Source of the DNA: Blasia pusilla
Taxonomy: Eukaryota; Marchantiophyta; Marchantiopsida; Blasiales
Direction: 5' to 3'
DNA: 64,000 nucleotides
Assembly (NCBI GenBank): GCA_050084515.1
Contig: CM114275.1
Location: 27,094,001 to 27,158,000 of the forward strand
The notes beneath the pieces were generated by a model. The model had not been told where the DNA came from. It was given only the letters and a program-made list of their open reading frames with translations, and did not search any database. This document shows positions 1-10,979 of this stretch, piece after piece. A program made the position numbers and the translations under genes. Positions within the stretch are counted from its first letter, which is position 1. Each line of letters starts with the position of its first letter.

Positions 1-43
1 TGGTTTGTATAATAGGTTCTTGTGTGTATCCCCATAGTTTCCA

Positions 44-1351
44 ATGTTGACCTGTACTAGAGCTTGTATAAGATTGGTTGAAAAGAGGGGTGAAGGAGAG
101 AATGATGAGCCTATTTGTGTCTTAGGTTACTTAGATGGGCAGACACTAGCAAATCTGCATCTAAAATGTTCTGAAATTGTGGAATTTGATTTTGATTTCT
201 GGGACTTCAGGCTCCCTCGTAGAACGCATCGGAATGCAGAGAAGGTAATTCTGCAGATGGAATTGGATGGTATAGTAGGTATCATTCAACAATTACCTGT
301 AGGCCCTTATGGGAGGACAATGCAAGTGTCCTCTTAGTCTTCTGCAGCCACCGTGTCTACTGAAGCTGAGACTGTAGTAGGTTCAACTCTTGTGTCTGAG
401 AACCATACTGAAATTGAGGCACATTTGGTGGGTTCAATTGATATCTCAAACCAAGGTTCCGTTCGAGCCTCGTTTGAGTCAGTGTTGATGGTAGATCCAG
501 CTGCAAAATGCTGGAATGATGAGTTCATCAGATTAGGGAAGTGGGTTGAGAATAATGGATACAACGACCACAATTGGAGGGTGAGGATATGGGATGATGG
601 AACAGATGTCACAGGACACCTAGAGTGTTTGGAGTGTAGAGTGAACTATGGGAATGCAGAGAATTCCCAAAATGTGAAAGCTATTGCAAATTGCTTTAGC
701 AATTTTAGGACAAAGCATCTAGTTAACCCGAAACACAAGGATAGCTTCTGTAAGAGAAGAATATTGCCTTCATCATTGATGAAGCCTAGTGATATTGTTC
801 ACAAACCTCATTTTGATCATGGTGAGGCCATCTCTAGAGGACTAGAGATTATCTCCCAACTGAATGAGGATGTTGGGGGTGACAGGGAGGTGTTCTTTGT
901 GACACCATCTCCCATAGATCCTCAGTATGCCAATATGTCATACCTATTTAAGGTCAGGTGTAGGGTATGTGGAAAGTTGCATATTGACATGTGCCCAAAG
1001 AAACTGAATTTGGATCATAATTTGAGACAACACATGGTTAGTCGGGATCACTTCGATGCCTCTGAGGTCAAGGAGGCTTCTGTGGAGATTGCATTGAGGT
1101 CTGGGAAGAGAGGAAGACCAAGGAAAGCAGATACCAGAGATCAACACCCATCACAAGGATCAATCCTGAGGTTCTTTACAAGAGATAAGTCCAACGTTGG
1201 GAGCTCTTCAAGGAAAGGTGGGTCAGATCCAGCAATAGATCCAGGACTAAGGTTGCTTTGTTGGGGATTGTGGGATGAAATGGTAAAGTTGAGAGGAGAT
1301 CGGATGGATCACAAGGTTGTTCTTGATGATCAAGAGGGAGGGGCCTTGTGA
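44..1351 (+). pseudogene. Decayed transposon gene, zinc-finger N-terminal part
   Basis: This is the first part of a broken plus-strand gene that continues to about 4.2 kb. Positions 44-337 and 353-1351 are in the same frame, separated by an in-frame stop at 335-337. The longer stretch has two CCHH-like fingers: one starting CLEC with an H-x5-H near TKHLVNPKH, the other starting CRVC with LRQHMVSRDH. An AT-hook-like GKRGRPRK follows. These are DNA-binding features, as expected of a transposase N-terminus. The frame stops at 1349-1351 but the protein sense continues directly after it, so the stop looks secondary. I do not recognise the exact family; calling it transposon-derived is inference from this part plus the downstream part. 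Confidence 0.5.
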
Positions 1352-2020
1352 GATTGTGAGTTAACCTGTTGTGCACAGGTTTACAATCCTACTCTAGAGT
1401 CTATAGTGACCATTCATGGTTCTTTTAGACACAAGCAATGTGAAAGGTTGTCTTACAATGGTGGCGGGTTTATGAACCTAACATGTAGTAAATGTGAGTC
1501 GGTAAAGCAATTGGATGATTTTCGTGGTCGGGTGCACTGGGAAGCAGAAGCTTTAGTGCCAAGAGGAGCCAGAGATACCAGTGGGGGGATACAGTCGGAT
1601 TGTCTCACCAAGGCAGAGCACAGAAAGAAAGCATGTTGCAAATTTTATTTCCAAATTTAGAAAGCAACGATGGCTTCTATCACAGTATGCTGCCAAAGTA
1701 GCTGCCTTGAGTACTAGGCGGAGGAAGCTAGAGGAATTGTTAGGAGTAGCTATAGATAGGAAGGATCTGAGACTGTTCCTTAGGAATATAGTGAATGGGC
1801 ATAGGATTGGAGCATTTGGTGGCAAAGAAGGATTATGGGATTTCATGATAGATGTTGCTAGAAATCTAACCAGGGTTGCCAAGGGTTTTAGGTACGATAA
1901 GAGAACCAAAGCCATAGCCCAAGCAATGCTACAATTTGGTGGTAGGCAAGTGGCCCACTCCTTTCAGAAGAACTTAGGTGGTCCAAGTCTAAAAACATAG
2001 AAGCGAGATAGAGCCAAGTT
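1352..2020 (+). pseudogene. Decayed transposon gene, second part
   Basis: Readable protein continues in the upstream frame to about 1,660, with a further CSKC pair at roughly 1,486-1,497. It then shifts by one base to the frame open at 1,581-2,000. That stretch is basic and helical (RKQRWLLSQYAAKVAAL, then FLRNIVNGHRIGAFGG). The overlap of the two frames around 1,581-1,660 places a frameshift there. A stop at 1,998-2,000 is followed by more coding-like sequence with stops in every frame. This is the middle of a transposon-type gene that has lost its reading frame. No catalytic residues can be assigned. Confidence 0.4.
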
Positions 2021-2390
2021 ACCATCCTTCTGAGCTGGATTACACAAAGAGATATTCGTGGAGGTTGGCAGAATTTTGTCTGCATCAAAGCAAACTCTTG
2101 GAATTGAAGGAGATGTCCATGTAATATTTCCAGAGGATGAAACAAGGATTAAGGAGAGGCCTAGGTGAGTGTTTGAGATTCAATACAACAAATTATAAGC
2201 CTTTGAATAATTTTTTTCCTTGTAATACAACCTAATATTAAAGAGTCATGTTTGACACATGGGAGGCCAAGTATGATACCCTGATTGGGTTTTGTGGGCC
2301 CAAAGAGGCTCACCAATTTTCATATGGAATGGAAGTACTGGTCGGGGAGGGTGATGAGGGCTACCACAAGATTATAAGTACTTTCCAAGC

Positions 2391-3482
2391 ATGTATGCAA
2401 GAGTTGTCATTGTAAATCCTCTTCATGAATCTATGTCTAACTTGGCCATATGTGTTACTGCCACGTGTAACAAGTTCACTGCAGAGTGGGTAAGACAACA
2501 ATGGGTGCAGCTGAAAGCAATGTGGGATGAGTATTTTCGGCTTGATGTCGGGCCGTTATTAGGACATGGCAGTGACGAGGATGCTCGTTGTAGAAAACTA
2601 ATGATGGAGGATTTTAGGGGTGTTAACTCTACTGCACCTAGGTATAGTGTGGAATGGGAAGGATGGAAATATTCTGTCTCTATTCTTCCTAATGGTGATC
2701 TGTATGGCTTTGGAGACCAAGATGCACCTCACAATGGGAAGAAAGCAATTAATCCATTGGATAGATGCTCAACTACTTGTGTCCTTGGAAATCAACATGC
2801 ATCTCTGTCATATGTGACAAATGTCTATAATCACTACAAAATTCATGAGCATGGCATGAAGTGGGATGATGTGAATAGGACTGATAGGAAAAATTGCGCT
2901 GGGCCTCAACAAATTGCTTCAAAGAGAGTGCAAGCTTGTTTGCATAATATGTTTGAGAGAATGGATGTTCGCCATGACAGAAGCCTAGGGACCTAACTAT
3001 ACTTGGAGGTTTGTGGTAATTACATTGATATTTTCTTCTCACGTAAGCATGACTTGAGGAGTCGTGTAGTTTTGGCATCTAAAGTGTCGTGATCCTTTCG
3101 ACTCTGGAGACTTTGGTTGAGACATGGTGATTATTCTGTGACACGGAGTGTAGGATCTATGACAAAGAACATGATATCAGTGCAAGCTTTCCATGATATC
3201 AACATGTCTTGCCATTATATTATATTACTAATGTGTGCTTTCCGTGACAAGTATCCATACTTGCAAGTTCCATTTCACCTCCTAGGATCTGATTGTTGTG
3301 AGATCTTCTTCAGCAAGGTAGATGGAATGAGTGGCCATGAATGGAACTATGATTTTGGGTCTTTGTTGGATAGTGCAATGGGATTGAATAGACTAGCTGG
3401 CTTGGAATTTGGACCAGAAGGATTAAAGATTGGCCGGTCTCACCCAAGCAAGATCATGTGTGGGGAACTCTCCATCCGTTAG
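2391..3482 (+). pseudogene. Decayed transposon gene, putative transposase core
   Basis: Two open stretches in one frame (2,391-2,996 and 3,117-3,482) are separated by stops. The first contains GHGSDEDARCRKLM and then LPNGDLYGFGDQDAPHNGKK. I associate this arrangement with large uncharacterised transposon proteins of seedless plants and algae. The second contains HLLGSDCCEIFFSKVDG, an acidic D-x2-E-x2-FS motif of the type seen near the C-terminal catalytic acid of RNase-H-like transposases. The catalytic role is inference, not shown. The break at about 3,000-3,116 and the missing start mean no product is made. The same gene probably begins at about 0.04 kb. Confidence 0.45.
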
Positions 3483-3646
3483 GTATAGGAGAAGATGCTC
3501 CTAACTTATTTGACTATTCATTAATTCAGACTAATGAACTAGTAGTTCATGCCCTTAAAGAGGGTTTGGATGAAGCAAAATCAATATTGAGTAGGTTGAG
3601 TATGTCTCCTAGGTCCTCTTTGCCTACAGGTTAGAGGCGATGGTGG

Positions 3647-4228
3647 TTGCATCCACAAGATGTGGAGCCAGAGACGTGGCCTGATTCTACTCTTATAAAT
3701 GAGGCAGTTGTATGTGACGACTCTCAGGATTTCGTTGAATATAGACCAACAGTAGGCCCTTGCCCACCCGAGGAGTCTAGTGTTGATGAAAAAAACATTG
3801 ATGATCCAATGCAGAGGGATTTCAATAGTCTTGATGCTTGGGAAAGTGATCCACCAACCTTTGTTGAGTCTAGAGTGATTGGTGAGCACTTGGCTGAGGA
3901 TGCAGATAACAATCCATCCATAGAGACAGAAATATTGGGACATGAGGTAAGGCATGTATTCAATTCAATTCTGCAGGAGTGCACAGATGGAGTTCCTCGT
4001 CAAGTTGTGGCTACTGTGACATTTGAGGGCAGAATATACTACAAGTCTACTTTGGTGAGTGATTGGGCCTGCAATCCTTTCATTTCTAAAGATAGGCTAA
4101 CACGGATGTCACAGAAAACATATTACACTACAGGTAAGGTAAAAGAACCAAGTAATCTAGATTGCCCAACTTGTTATGTTGACATTGGAAGTGATGTAGA
4201 TGTTTTGTGGCTGTCTCCAAGATCTTAG
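3647..4228 (+). pseudogene. Acidic C-terminal tail of the decayed transposon gene
   Basis: A 193-codon open stretch lies in the frame of the first gene part, shifted relative to 2,391-3,482. The protein is rich in D, E, P and S (for example PEESSVDEKNIDDP) and has no recognisable domain. A chromo-like stretch, VVATVTFEGRIYYKSTLVSDW, is visible, but I would not call a fold from it. Its place directly after the transposase-like block suggests the C-terminal tail of the same gene. No function can be given, and it is possible that part of it is random open sequence. Confidence 0.3.
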
Positions 4229-4403
4229 ATGATTCAAGGACAGTTCTCATTTTGAACTTCCGACTGTGTAGTTAGACCGATCTAACTTCCCTTCACTCAA
4301 CGTAGAAGGGTGAGCACAAGCTCATGAATTAAGAAGTAGCCATCCCTCAAGAATTTGTACAAACATATTAGATTGCCAGATATAAAATCCTATAAAATGT
4401 ATT

Positions 4404-4775
4404 GCTCTGATACCACCATGAGATTGGAAAACCTATCGCTTTGATACTATGATGTGATGAAATCACTAAAATGTTTTACAACTCTTGAAGATACAAAGTC
4501 GTCTAATCCAGTCGTGCACTCACAGAAGAGCTTTGATTGAATCTAAACATTGATATAAGTCGACACACGAGAATGCACTATCATTGCGGCTCCTTGATTA
4601 TTTGACTATTTTTTGAACTAGGTTTTTTTTCTTATTTTCTAAATTTCTATTTATAGAAATATTTTGTAAAGAATTTACTAACATGAGAACAATTTCTTTA
4701 CCTTGTAAAGAATTTAACAAAATATCCCGCACCCTACTGCAATATAGGGTTAGATAATCCTAATAACACTCCTCC
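4404..4775 (-). mobile_element. Copia-type LTR flanked by PBS- and PPT-like sites
   Basis: On the minus strand this reads as a purine tract GGAGGAG (4,769-4,775), then an LTR-like block of about 316 bp (4,768 down to 4,453). The block starts TGTTATTAGG, holds a TATAAATAG box near 4,650 and ends CACA. A primer-binding-site-like TAGTATCAAAGC follows (4,438-4,449), then a canonical Met-tRNA-type TGGTATCAGAGC (4,404-4,415). No coding sequence of the element is visible on either side. An LTR with both a polypurine tract and a primer site beside it does not fit an ordinary solo LTR. Confidence 0.5.
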
Positions 4776-5400
4776 ATAAACTACCTACGTCATATTACTA
4801 TGACTCCTTTGATGTCTAAGTCAAAAAAATCAATCTATAGTTAGGCTTATCCACATGCAAGGGGGATGATCAGATCAATGTTGCACAACCAGAAGTAGAT
4901 ATTGAAAATCCAACAATGGAAAATGTTGAAATGTTACTATACTTGATTTTTCGTCTTTGAATATATGTTTATTCGCGATACGTTGAGCAACCAAGTATTT
5001 TAAGATTGATTGTTCATGTGCTAGATAGTCATATGGTATGTTTTTATGAGCGAGGTTCATTCGGTAATATTCTAGAGCAAAGTAAGGAGACAACTTTTAC
5101 CCAATGGTTTACAACTAACATTTATGATCCTACGGCCTAACAACACCTTTATTTGAAGCTCCCTTCTAATTAATCTTGGAATAAAAAGAGATAGCTTCAA
5201 CGTAAATGCAGATGAAGAGGATGTGGATACCCCATCTAACGTTTGTACGTATCTGACTAACCCAAGTGAGCTTTCTATTATGTCTTATGATTAGATTTTT
5301 ACAAAAATAATTTAAGTAATGTAATAAAATGATTTTTGTCTTTGGTTTTCTTAATATTATTTTTTGTAAATTTATTTAGTTAAAGAGGAGTGTACTAATT
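4776..5400. other. AT-rich spacer, no gene seen
   Basis: Only short open frames are present, and none resembles a known protein. It may hold internal sequence of the LTR element on its left or the 5' part of the Helitron on its right; nothing in it supports either. Confidence 0.3.
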
Positions 5401-5423
5401 AGTCGTGATTACTTCTCCATCAT

Positions 5424-5880
5424 ATGAGATGTACAGGTGCTCAATCATACCAAGATTTGAGAATGATTGATGGTATAATTTACCCTAGTTTGAAGGAAAG
5501 AGCTATTCAGATGGGAATGTTAGAAGACGACATGGATTTTTTTTCTTGTTTTGAAGAGATAACTGTAATTTGCATTGGTTTTGCATTGGTTCTACTCTTT
5601 GTTATCATTCTTCAGTAGGATAGTCTGTATGGATCAAGTATGGGAACGTTTCTTAGTTCCACTAACATACGACCTTTTACATGAAAGGCGTGAGGTAATA
5701 TGTGTGTCGTGCCATATATTAAAATATTTTCTTATCAATTTTTATATTTTTACTTATTTTATTTATATTTTGCTACAGGGAATTGGAATTCCCCATCTTC
5801 ACTGGGAAATTCAAACAATTAACCTTTCATTACTCGAGGTCAATTATCATCTTCAAGAATAAAGATGATAGTAAAAGTAT
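5424..5880 (+). pseudogene. Helitron PIF1-type helicase, N-terminal fragment
   Basis: The stretch SYQDLRMIDGIIYPSLKERA...GMLEDD matches the conserved segment just before the helicase core of Helitron proteins, where host copies read S-x-DLRT-x-G...YPTF-x-A-x-GLLEDD. After one frameshift near 5,600 the line continues as VWERFLVPLTYDLLHERR, matching the LW-x-x-F...ED-x-x-H part. At 5,880-5,910 SKSMADFPKMTQPN matches the KSL-x-DF motif. Rolling-circle Helitrons use this helicase for strand unwinding. The reading is broken by stops and frameshifts. The upstream Rep domain is not visible, so the copy is 5'-truncated or too diverged to read. Confidence 0.6.
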
Positions 5881-5889
5881 GGCGGATTT

Positions 5890-6960
5890 CCCTAAGATGA
5901 CTCAACCTAATTTTTTTCTCGCGACTTATCAATTTCACGCTTAGAGGAAGAAGAGTTCTACAACGACGATGATATGCTTTATGAACAAGAGACCTCTTTG
6001 CATGATATAGCTCTTGTAGTTGCTTCTTTGGGGATTTGCTGCATCATACTAGATGGAGGTCGCATGGCTCCTTCTCGATTCAAGATCCAAATTCAAGTTC
6101 ATGAATCGTCCACTTGCAAGTAAGTTTATGTTGAAGACTTTGATAGCACTTTGCTTCATTACTTAATATCTTGTCTTTCATTATTTCTCTTTATATATAT
6201 ATGTACTGACTTATTGATTTGTTGTGTGTTTTCTAGCTCATCAATAAATAATAACATAGTGTGCCTTATACAATAAGCAATGTTGATCATATCGGATGAA
6301 GTTGTGATGGTAGATGAGACTAAGGGGAGATAGACCTTAGAGGTGTCGTACGAGTTTGTAGATCACCCTTCCTTTATGAGAAGTGGCAACTTGGAGAGGT
6401 TGATCCTCCCATCTTTTGTGTGGAGTCAGTTGGGCCTGTAGGGTCAAGGGTTAGTTGATAGTTGGTCTTATGAGAGAACCATGTGTATAGTTGTCATGGA
6501 GTTAGTACCTTGTGTATTCTAGATTGTTAGTGACGTGCTAGGAGGAGGTTATTTGTGTATACAGGTTATCCAAGAGGTGCCTAGGGGGGGGTATACCTCG
6601 GGTGAAGCTCATTCTGAGCTCATCTTTCTGGGATCAGACCCATTTGGGATCTGTGATATAGTGCAAAATGCATGAATTGAGCCCGGATTCTCTATTGCAC
6701 AGTGGACACCGGGCTAGGATTGATCGCATATCACACACACACTAAGAGTATATTATAGACTTTCTTCTACTGTTATCGCAGTGTGTATCATTGAATGGAT
6801 GTTTTGTTGAAGTGTAACTTATTACGAAATTTCATGAGATTTCACATTCCATATCAACTTTCTATTGGGATTTTCTAGTCGTTCAATATAGATATGTTAG
6901 GATTCATTGTTAGATGGATCTTAGACTTGTGTGCATGATAGTTAATGTATGTTGGAAGCG
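5890..6960. other. About 1.1 kb of unrelated DNA inside the helicase gene
   Basis: The helicase reading stops after about 5,910 and resumes at about 6,972 with the Walker B region. The material in between should hold the Walker A part but shows no helicase-like protein in any frame. It contains CCGGGCTAGGATTGATC and a short CA run near 6,730. It is either an insertion or strongly decayed sequence; no ends or target duplication could be identified. Confidence 0.35.
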
Positions 6961-6971
6961 ATATCTATTCG

Positions 6972-8190
6972 TACAACAAAGCCCCTATGACCCACCATCA
7001 CTCTTTTGAGATGGATAACCGTACTTTTCAAGATATCATGGGTTTTGTGGATCCTCGATTAGAATATTTTCCATTTGGGGAAAAAATATTTATATTTTAG
7101 TGGTGAGTTTCGAAAACTTCTTTGTATTGTCCATCCTAGTGATCGTCCCACTATTATGGGTACAATCCTTGAGAGATGTCTTAGTTGGTCTCATATGAAA
7201 GTCATGAAACTCACGACCAATATGAGAATAAATTATTTACAAGGTATAAAAGAGTAAACCTTGTACTTTTGTTTTCTTATCATTCATATTTCTTAATAGA
7301 ATGTATTAATTTTTTTTCTAAACGTTTGCTCAAGACAAGTATGTCATGAGTGAGAAGAGTTTGCGAATTGATTATTAAAGATTGGTGAGGGTCATATACC
7401 ATTACATTCCGACCTTGGAGATAATTTTATATAAATTGCTCATGCTATGATGGTTAAGAATAAAAGACTCAATGATATGATTGACATTGTTTATAGAGGT
7501 GATATTGATAAGTGGAATGACATTGAATTCTTGAGGGATACCTCTATTATTTTAACAAAGAATACTAATGTGGACATTATCAATGTCAAAATCATGTCTC
7601 AATTTCTTGAAGAGGTAATTTCAATATTTTCTTAAATATCATGAATGTAAACTATGAAATGACGATTTGTAGCGGTGTAATTCTACATTATATTTTTTCC
7701 TTCTAATGATTTCTTTTCTTTTTTTCAAGAGCATACTTTCTTAAATGTTGCTTTGGTTTGTGATGATGGATGGGGCTTGTATACCCAACAGAATTCTTGA
7801 ATACATGTTTGCCATAACATTATTTATCTTTGAAGATTGGAGCTTTGATCGTGCTATTATGGATATGATTCTATGAATAGAGCAAAGGCATACGCAAACG
7901 GAACTCCCTTGGTAATTGTTGGATTTGGTTGACATATTATAGATCCAGTAATTATGAAGGGAATGAATATTGGAGCTGGAGTGTTTATTCCACTGGTTGC
8001 ATCTGATTCTCGTTACCTTTTGATTTATGTTTATTTCAATTTCCTATTTGCCCTCCCTTTGCAATGACAATGAATAAGTGTCAAGATCAAACATTATAGG
8101 GAATGAGCATTTACTTGTCAAATCCTGTATTTTCTCATAGGTATTTATATGTTTCCTTACGTTGGTTATGAAGTTCTAAAATGAAATAAA
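6972..8190 (+). pseudogene. Helitron PIF1-type helicase, C-terminal fragment
   Basis: From 6,972 the reading gives a Walker-B-like YNKAPMTHHHSFEM, where functional copies have DEAPM, so the key acidic pair is lost. It continues as FQDIMGFVDPRLEYFPFG. After a shift in the G4A6 run at 7,077-7,086 it continues as YLYFSGEFRKLLCIV and TTNMRINYLQG. The next block (7,447-7,635) gives MIDIVYRGDI...ILTKNTNVDIIN. At about 7,950-8,185 a G-x-GVFIPL block is followed by FALP, QDQTL and YLSNPVFSHRYLYVSL, the final helicase motifs. Order and spacing are those of a PIF1-like Helitron helicase. Several frameshifts and stops make it non-functional. Confidence 0.65.
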
Positions 8191-8287
8191 TTAAAAATAA
8201 TTTTTTTAATGAAAATATGATATTTATTTTTGAGTTTTTATTTCTTTAATAATTTCAAATTAAGAGAGCCGGAAATTTGAAGGAAAG

Positions 8288-8374
8288 GAAGTTTTGTTTG
8301 ACCTCATAATTGAATAAAGAATAGTATCAAGTATAGAATAGTATCAAGTCAATTATGAGGTCAAACAAAACTTC
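8288..8374. repeat. Perfect 26-bp inverted repeat with 35-bp spacer
   Basis: Positions 8,288-8,313 and 8,349-8,374 are exact reverse complements; the arm begins GAAGTTTTGTTTGACC. The spacer includes a short direct repeat, AGAATAGTATCAAGT, twice in tandem. The structure lies just downstream of the helicase remains and could form a stem-loop. It may be a sub-terminal element structure or a fold-back duplication. Confidence 0.85.
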
Positions 8375-8375
8375 T

Positions 8376-8552
8376 TTTCCCATAATATATATATTATTAT
8401 GGGAGAGTGCCTTTTAAAAACACCTCTTTGCTTGACATGTGACAACCGGATAATAAAAAAATATTTCTTCTTCTCCGGACAACAAGAAAAATATTTTATA
8501 TCTAACCTGATTAATCCTTTCATTCCCGTGCGTGGCACGAGCCATCCACTAA
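8376..8552 (+). mobile_element. Helitron-like terminal segment
   Basis: The right end reads CCGTGCGTGGCACGAGCC followed by CATCCACTAA. This is a short hairpin (CGTGC, loop GTG, GCACG; 8,527-8,539), 9 bases later CTAA (8,549-8,552), then a T. A 3' hairpin followed by CTRR and inserted before T is the hallmark of Helitron 3' ends. The left part, TATTATTATGGGAGAGTGCC, resembles Helitron 5' ends and recurs at 23,963. The segment may be a tiny non-autonomous Helitron, or the right end may belong to the helicase-bearing element just upstream. The termini were assigned by pattern, not by comparison of copies. Confidence 0.45.
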
Positions 8553-8639
8553 TAACATAACATGAGAATATAATATGAGAGACCAGTTGAATATAAATGT
8601 TGAGATTTGTCATATCTTATTGTGTAATAAAATTCTCTA

Positions 8640-9480
8640 AAAATTGGATCTTTTAATCCTTGAATGTTGATTCCGGGTGCATGCAGTATGATAGTAGAAA
8701 TTATGAATGGGACGCGGTGTGAGGAATTTTCTTTATTTTAATGCTAATATTTTCTGACCCGATATTTTCAAAGCTCTCCTGAACCACGCCCCGATTTTAT
8801 TGAAAAGAGAAAACACGACCCTAAAAATTTAATGTGACGACTTGAAATCTGCCTTGTTCATGTTGGGACAAGAGAGTCAACAAACTCCCCGGGACAGCTC
8901 ACAGCATCCTCACGATGATGGGGCACAAGAGCGGACCGTGCGCCGTCACCACGTAAAAGTTACTGCAGGACTTAGGAGTCACGCAGGACTGGGAAACTGT
9001 CAGCACAGTGCTTTCGCTCGTATTCCCACTCCACCAGGAAGAAACGAAGTTTAAGGTAGATGCGTGGCACATCATCACACCTGGCCACGCGAGGAGTTTA
9101 GGAGTGTGTGTGCACAGACTCTCTTAAAACAGGGACAAGAACAGCCTTTCTTTAGCAAACAGACGTGACTCGTGTTGTTGTCCATTCTTCCGTTCCCTCA
9201 CCCTTCCTTCGATTCTTTCTGTCACAAATCTAATACCGCCCGCCCGCTCGCACGCACGCAGACGGTATTTACCGTCCGTGTCCCCTCCGGCGCCGTCGCC
9301 TGCTCGCGTTTCATCCTCTCATCGGAACGCAGGCATTCGTCTTATTCTGCGCTCGGCCGAAACACAAGACTCCAAGTTTCCCTCTATGCGAGTTTCGTAA
9401 TAAGCACGAGAAAATCAGGCGTTTGCGGAGGACAGTCGTCGGTTAATGCTCATCTAGTTTAGACAGAGGAGGGACTATCT
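8640..9480. other. Spacer with GC-richer patches, no gene recognised
   Basis: Short plus-strand open frames at 8,842-9,054 and 9,172-9,462 show no known motif. The stretch 9,225-9,360 is CpG-rich (CGCACGCACGCAGACGG and neighbours) inside AT-rich DNA. It could be a captured fragment of a host promoter or exon. Confidence 0.3.
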
Positions 9481-10540
9481 CTCTAACTACGCACCTCTTG
9501 GATAGGCATGTTTCAAGGGTTTTCAGTGGAGAATAGCTGGAAAATATACATATGTAGAAAAAGGATGGGAAACCCATCACGATATAAAAGAGGGGACATG
9601 GAGACCAAAAAATAGATCTCAAGGTACTTTGCAAGGGTTCTCAGTGGAGAATTGCGTCAATTGTAAGAATGCCCGTCCTTACATGTGACCGTATCATTTG
9701 CTTTTGATGCCGCTTTACTTGACGTATTCGAAAAGTTTCTTCGCTGAGTAAATGAACCATTGAATAAAATACAAAATAAATTCAAAATGGAAAGTAAAGA
9801 ATCTTAATATTGTCGAGTTAATTGATTTTATTGTTTACGAATTTTAGCACTTTGATGATCGAGGGTTAATATAATCCAGTCAGTTAGTTGGGTCTTCAAC
9901 AGATTTCAGGATTAGTATTAATTGTTGGAGGATTAGAAAATAAAGTCCATTTAGGAAAGTATTGTACCAACCAAGAGTTGCGTAATGGAAATACCTTACG
10001 CCCCTTAACTTCCCTAATTCATGTGTTAAGAATGCAATTTTTTCATCAATAAATAAGAATTAAATAAGAGTATGAATTATTAATCTTCACTAGTAAGATG
10101 TCCCTATCAGATATGAGAGTTATATCATTCCTTGACTCAATTTTTGTGTCTTAACTTAATTCCTTACTTTCAATTTAAATTTTTGAAAATGACATTTCTT
10201 TATTTATCATTATTTATGAAAATTCATCTTCTTTTAATAATATAGATTGGCATGAAATTATTTATTAGATAATATTAAATACTGATTTATATTCATTTAA
10301 TTTTTTTAAAATATGTGTTTCAAATTTCACATATCTATTATAGTATAATATCATTTTAAAAGCCAAAGAATAAATGTATGACTATTTTGTTTTATCATAA
10401 CATATATTTTTTCCTATTATGTATACCATGTTGAAAATAATAATATAGATTATTAAAATTAAAAATTAGATTTGCAAGAGGAAATATTCTCTCTTAGTAA
10501 ATTGAATATTTCTATTACAAATGATTTTCTTACATCCTTT
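9481..10540. other. AT-rich spacer
   Basis: No gene is visible. A near-repeat of CAAGGGTTTTCAGTGGAGAA occurs at about 9,512 and again at about 9,631. The rest is AT-rich with no open frame of interest. Confidence 0.3.
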
Positions 10541-10549
10541 TTCTCTTTG

Positions 10550-10745
10550 AGATGCGAGTAAGAGTTGTCACATCTTAGTTAGCCGACAAGTAGAGTTCTA
10601 CTGTGTCAACGGCAGAGATGGTTTTTCAAGCCATCTTCCTCATGTTACACTTTAGGACTTACTTTGTGTGTGTTGTATGGTGTGAATATGACCAACGATG
10701 TAAATTGTGTAATGATGTGCATTGCACCAGAAATTAAAAAAAAAT
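10550..10745 (+). repeat. Fragment of a dispersed LTR-like repeat
   Basis: This block shares several phrases with the minus strand of 60,950-61,340, among them TGTCACATCTTA, TAGAGTTCTA, AAGCCATCTTCCTCA and a TGACCAAC...TTGTGTA-x-x-GATGTG pattern. A third relative lies at 22,880-23,130. The order of the shared pieces differs between copies, as expected for fragments covering different ends of an LTR. Similarity was seen by eye and is moderate. Confidence 0.4.
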
Positions 10746-10940
10746 GCATATCCATATATTAGTGTCAATTTAACATGTGTATTTTGAACACGTTTTAAAC
10801 GATCTTTCTATGGAGATTATTTTACAACTCCCCATGCTAATTTTCTAAATAGAGCATATCTACTATAATAAGTCGGGTAAAATCTAAAGCGAAATTTTTT
10901 AAGGTCGGTTCTTCATCTAAAATCTCCAACCAAGATTTTC

Positions 10941-10979
10941 CATGACAAAATTCTCTTTTCAAAAGAGAATTTTGTTATG
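10941..10979. repeat. Near-perfect palindrome, 1-base centre
   Basis: The arms 10,941-10,959 and 10,961-10,979 pair along 19 positions with a single G-T mismatch around a central C. The core is ACAAAATTCTCTTTT / AAAAGAGAATTTTGT. It lies in spacer DNA with no gene nearby. Confidence 0.8.
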
